Shown piece by piece: positions 22,376 through 23,417 of a stretch of DNA of 23,417 bases (the stretch's first letter is position 1; every line of letters starts with the position of its first letter). The notes under the pieces are model-generated. The model saw nothing but the letters and a program-made list of their open reading frames with translations. It did not search any database and was not told the DNA's origin. Source of the stretch: an uncultured Eubacteriales bacterium (lineage in GTDB: Bacteria > Bacillota > Clostridia > Oscillospirales > UBA644); contig CAKSQP010000013.1 in the NCBI GenBank assembly GCA_934486965.1, positions 1 through 23,417 on the forward strand, in the 5' to 3' direction. The translations under genes were made by a program, and so were the position numbers.

Positions 22376-22816
22376 ATGAAGAAAACCATAAAAATCTTTG
22401 CTTTAATACTCTCTGCGGCGATGCTTTTTGCGATCGTCTCCTGCTCTTCCGGCTCTGTTGTCGGAAACTGGAAAACTTCGATAAATGCGGCGCAGTCTCT
22501 TTCGGAAGAGAATCTTGCGCTGTTAAAATCTCTCGGAATTGCGGACAGTCTCCTTTCCATGGACTGGACCCTTGATTTCAAAGACGACGGAACTTTCGAT
22601 ATGTCGATAGGAAACGACACGTTCGGGAAAAACGATCTTTCGGGAAAATATAAGACCGAAGGTTCGAAACTCTATCTTTCCTCCGACGGGAACTGGACTT
22701 CGTATCTTGATTTTTCCGTATCGGGCGACAAGATGACTTTCAGAAGTCTTTCGGGAGAAAGCAGTTTTGTCGGAACGAATATTTCTTTTCCGATAGAATT
22801 CTCTAAAATTGATTAA
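22376..22816 (+). CDS. Small putative lipoprotein, lipocalin-like
   Basis: A 146-residue protein with a lipoprotein signal peptide (MKKTIKI, hydrophobic core, lipobox IVSC with Cys23). The mature part begins VVGNWKTS and alternates short strands with glycine turns (WTLDFKDDGTFDMSIG, LSGKYKTEGSKLYLSSDG, FSVSGDKMTFRSLSG). This pattern is typical of small beta-barrel lipocalin-like or DUF-type lipoproteins common in Clostridia. The ribosome binding site is weak (GGTGA). Function unknown. The following gene also encodes a lipoprotein. Confidence 0.85.
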   Translation: MKKTIKIFALILSAAMLFAIVSCSSGSVVGNWKTSINAAQSLSEENLALLKSLGIADSLLSMDWTLDFKDDGTFDMSIGNDTFGKNDLSGKYKTEGSKLYLSSDGNWTSYLDFSVSGDKMTFRSLSGESSFVGTNISFPIEFSKID

Positions 22817-22844
22817 TTCTTTTTCTTTCCAATATCTTCTTTAA

Positions 22845-22877
22845 GGAAACGGGAACCGATTTTCGGTTCCCGTTTCC
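22845..22877 (+). repeat. 15-bp perfect hairpin before the esterase gene
   Basis: GGAAACGGGAACCGA (22845-22859) pairs perfectly with TCGGTTCCCGTTTCC (22863-22877) over a TTT loop. No T-run follows; the esterase ribosome binding site starts 6 bases later. It could be an RNA-stabilising or processing hairpin, an inefficient terminator, or a protein-binding site. Confidence 0.8.
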
Positions 22878-22893
22878 CCATACGGAGGCTTTT

Positions 22894-23417
22894 ATGAAAA
22901 AACTGATTTTTCCGATACTTCTTGCAATCCTTTTATTTTCGGGCTGCTCCGAAAACAAAACCGTTCCCGTTTCAAATGTTATAAAGGCGGAAATCCCCAA
23001 ACAAAATAAAGACAATGAAGAAGACAATTCCGGGATTCCGGCAGAAATAATCGAAAATACGAAACCGTCGGAAGAAACCGCAGAAAAACCGAAAACGGAA
23101 ACAAACGAAGTTTCGCCGAAGAACGAAGAACAGGCTTCCGCTCCCGAAGAACAGAAAGCCCGCTTTGAAGAATTCAACAAATGCGGCTTTTCGGGGCTTT
23201 TATATATTCCCGAGAACCGCACAGAGAATATGCCGCTCGTTCTTTATCTGCACGGCGGCAGTTTTAAGGGCAACGATGTTTCTATTCTCACCGAAAAGGA
23301 CGGCTTGCCGCAATATCTGGCAAACGGACAAATCTCGCCGTCCGCATATATTTTGATTCCCCAACTGCCGCAAAGCGCGAAAACATGGGAAGAGAAAACA
23401 GACAGCCTCCTTTCTCT
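22894..23417 (+). CDS. Lipoprotein alpha/beta hydrolase (esterase-like), 5' part only
   Basis: The reading frame starts at an ATG with CGGAGG 5 bases upstream and runs off the window after 174 codons without a stop. The lipoprotein signal is short (MKKLIFPILLAILLFSGC, Cys18). A long charged Glu/Lys/Pro/Thr-rich linker of about 80 residues follows as a surface spacer. The hydrolase domain then begins: FSGLLYIPEN, then PLVLYLHGGSFKGND with the oxyanion-hole HGG. The catalytic Ser, Asp and His would lie beyond the window. Likely a cell-surface carboxylesterase or peptidase-like hydrolase; the substrate cannot be inferred. Confidence 0.85.
   Translation, partial: MKKLIFPILLAILLFSGCSENKTVPVSNVIKAEIPKQNKDNEEDNSGIPAEIIENTKPSEETAEKPKTETNEVSPKNEEQASAPEEQKARFEEFNKCGFSGLLYIPENRTENMPLVLYLHGGSFKGNDVSILTEKDGLPQYLANGQISPSAYILIPQLPQSAKTWEEKTDSLLS

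Overview
The window reads as a piece of chromosome from an anaerobic, Gram-positive Clostridia-type bacterium (Bacillota), probably an uncultured gut lineage. The basis is the strong AGGAGG ribosome binding sites, TTGACA/TATAAT promoters with 17-bp spacers, the rpsF-ssb-rpsR operon, a YtrA-type GntR/ABC operon, an Aquifex-type monomeric aconitase and a GlpA-like/NAD(FAD)/DUF1667 redox module. Species cannot be named from this sequence. No tRNA, rRNA, CRISPR array or prophage is visible.

Layout. (1) 77-9377, minus strand: a tight nine-gene directon read from ychF at its right end through a secreted amidase-like protein, aconitase, smpB, ruvC, ruvA, ruvB and a PLP aminotransferase to trpS. Gaps are at most about 16 bp and several genes overlap. 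(2) 9524-10774, plus strand: promoter, structured leader, rpsF-ssb-rpsR and an intrinsic terminator. ispF follows directly. (3) 11259-12025: an IS200-type insertion sequence with an intact HUH transposase (minus strand), bounded by two hairpins with the same core and abutting the ispF stop codon. (4) 12098-15420, plus strand: promoter, GntR (YtrA-like) regulator, ABC ATPase, ABC permease, lipoprotein, pyridoxamine-oxidase-like flavoprotein and terminator. (5) 15421-18518, minus strand: a translationally coupled three-gene oxidoreductase module. (6) 18520-20034, minus strand: a membrane-anchored HtrA protease. (7) 20055-21831, minus strand: a GNAT acetyltransferase and an unrecognised 349-residue protein behind a structured leader. 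(8) 21840-23417, plus strand: a MIF-like tautomerase, a small lipoprotein and the start of a lipoprotein esterase that runs off the window.

How the genes work together. Most of the left part is housekeeping: translation (trpS, smpB, ychF, bS6, bS18), DNA repair and replication (ruvABC, ssb) and isoprenoid synthesis (ispF). The accessory interest lies in four places. The exported amidase-fold protein has lost two of its three catalytic residues. The unknown gene at 20588-21637 has a leader with overlapping, mutually exclusive hairpins. The IS200 element lies between ispF and a terminator. The GntR/ABC/lipoprotein/flavoprotein operon is also notable. I found no clear multi-gene defence or other new system; the unknown gene with its leader and the pseudo-amidase are the best candidates for undescribed biology.
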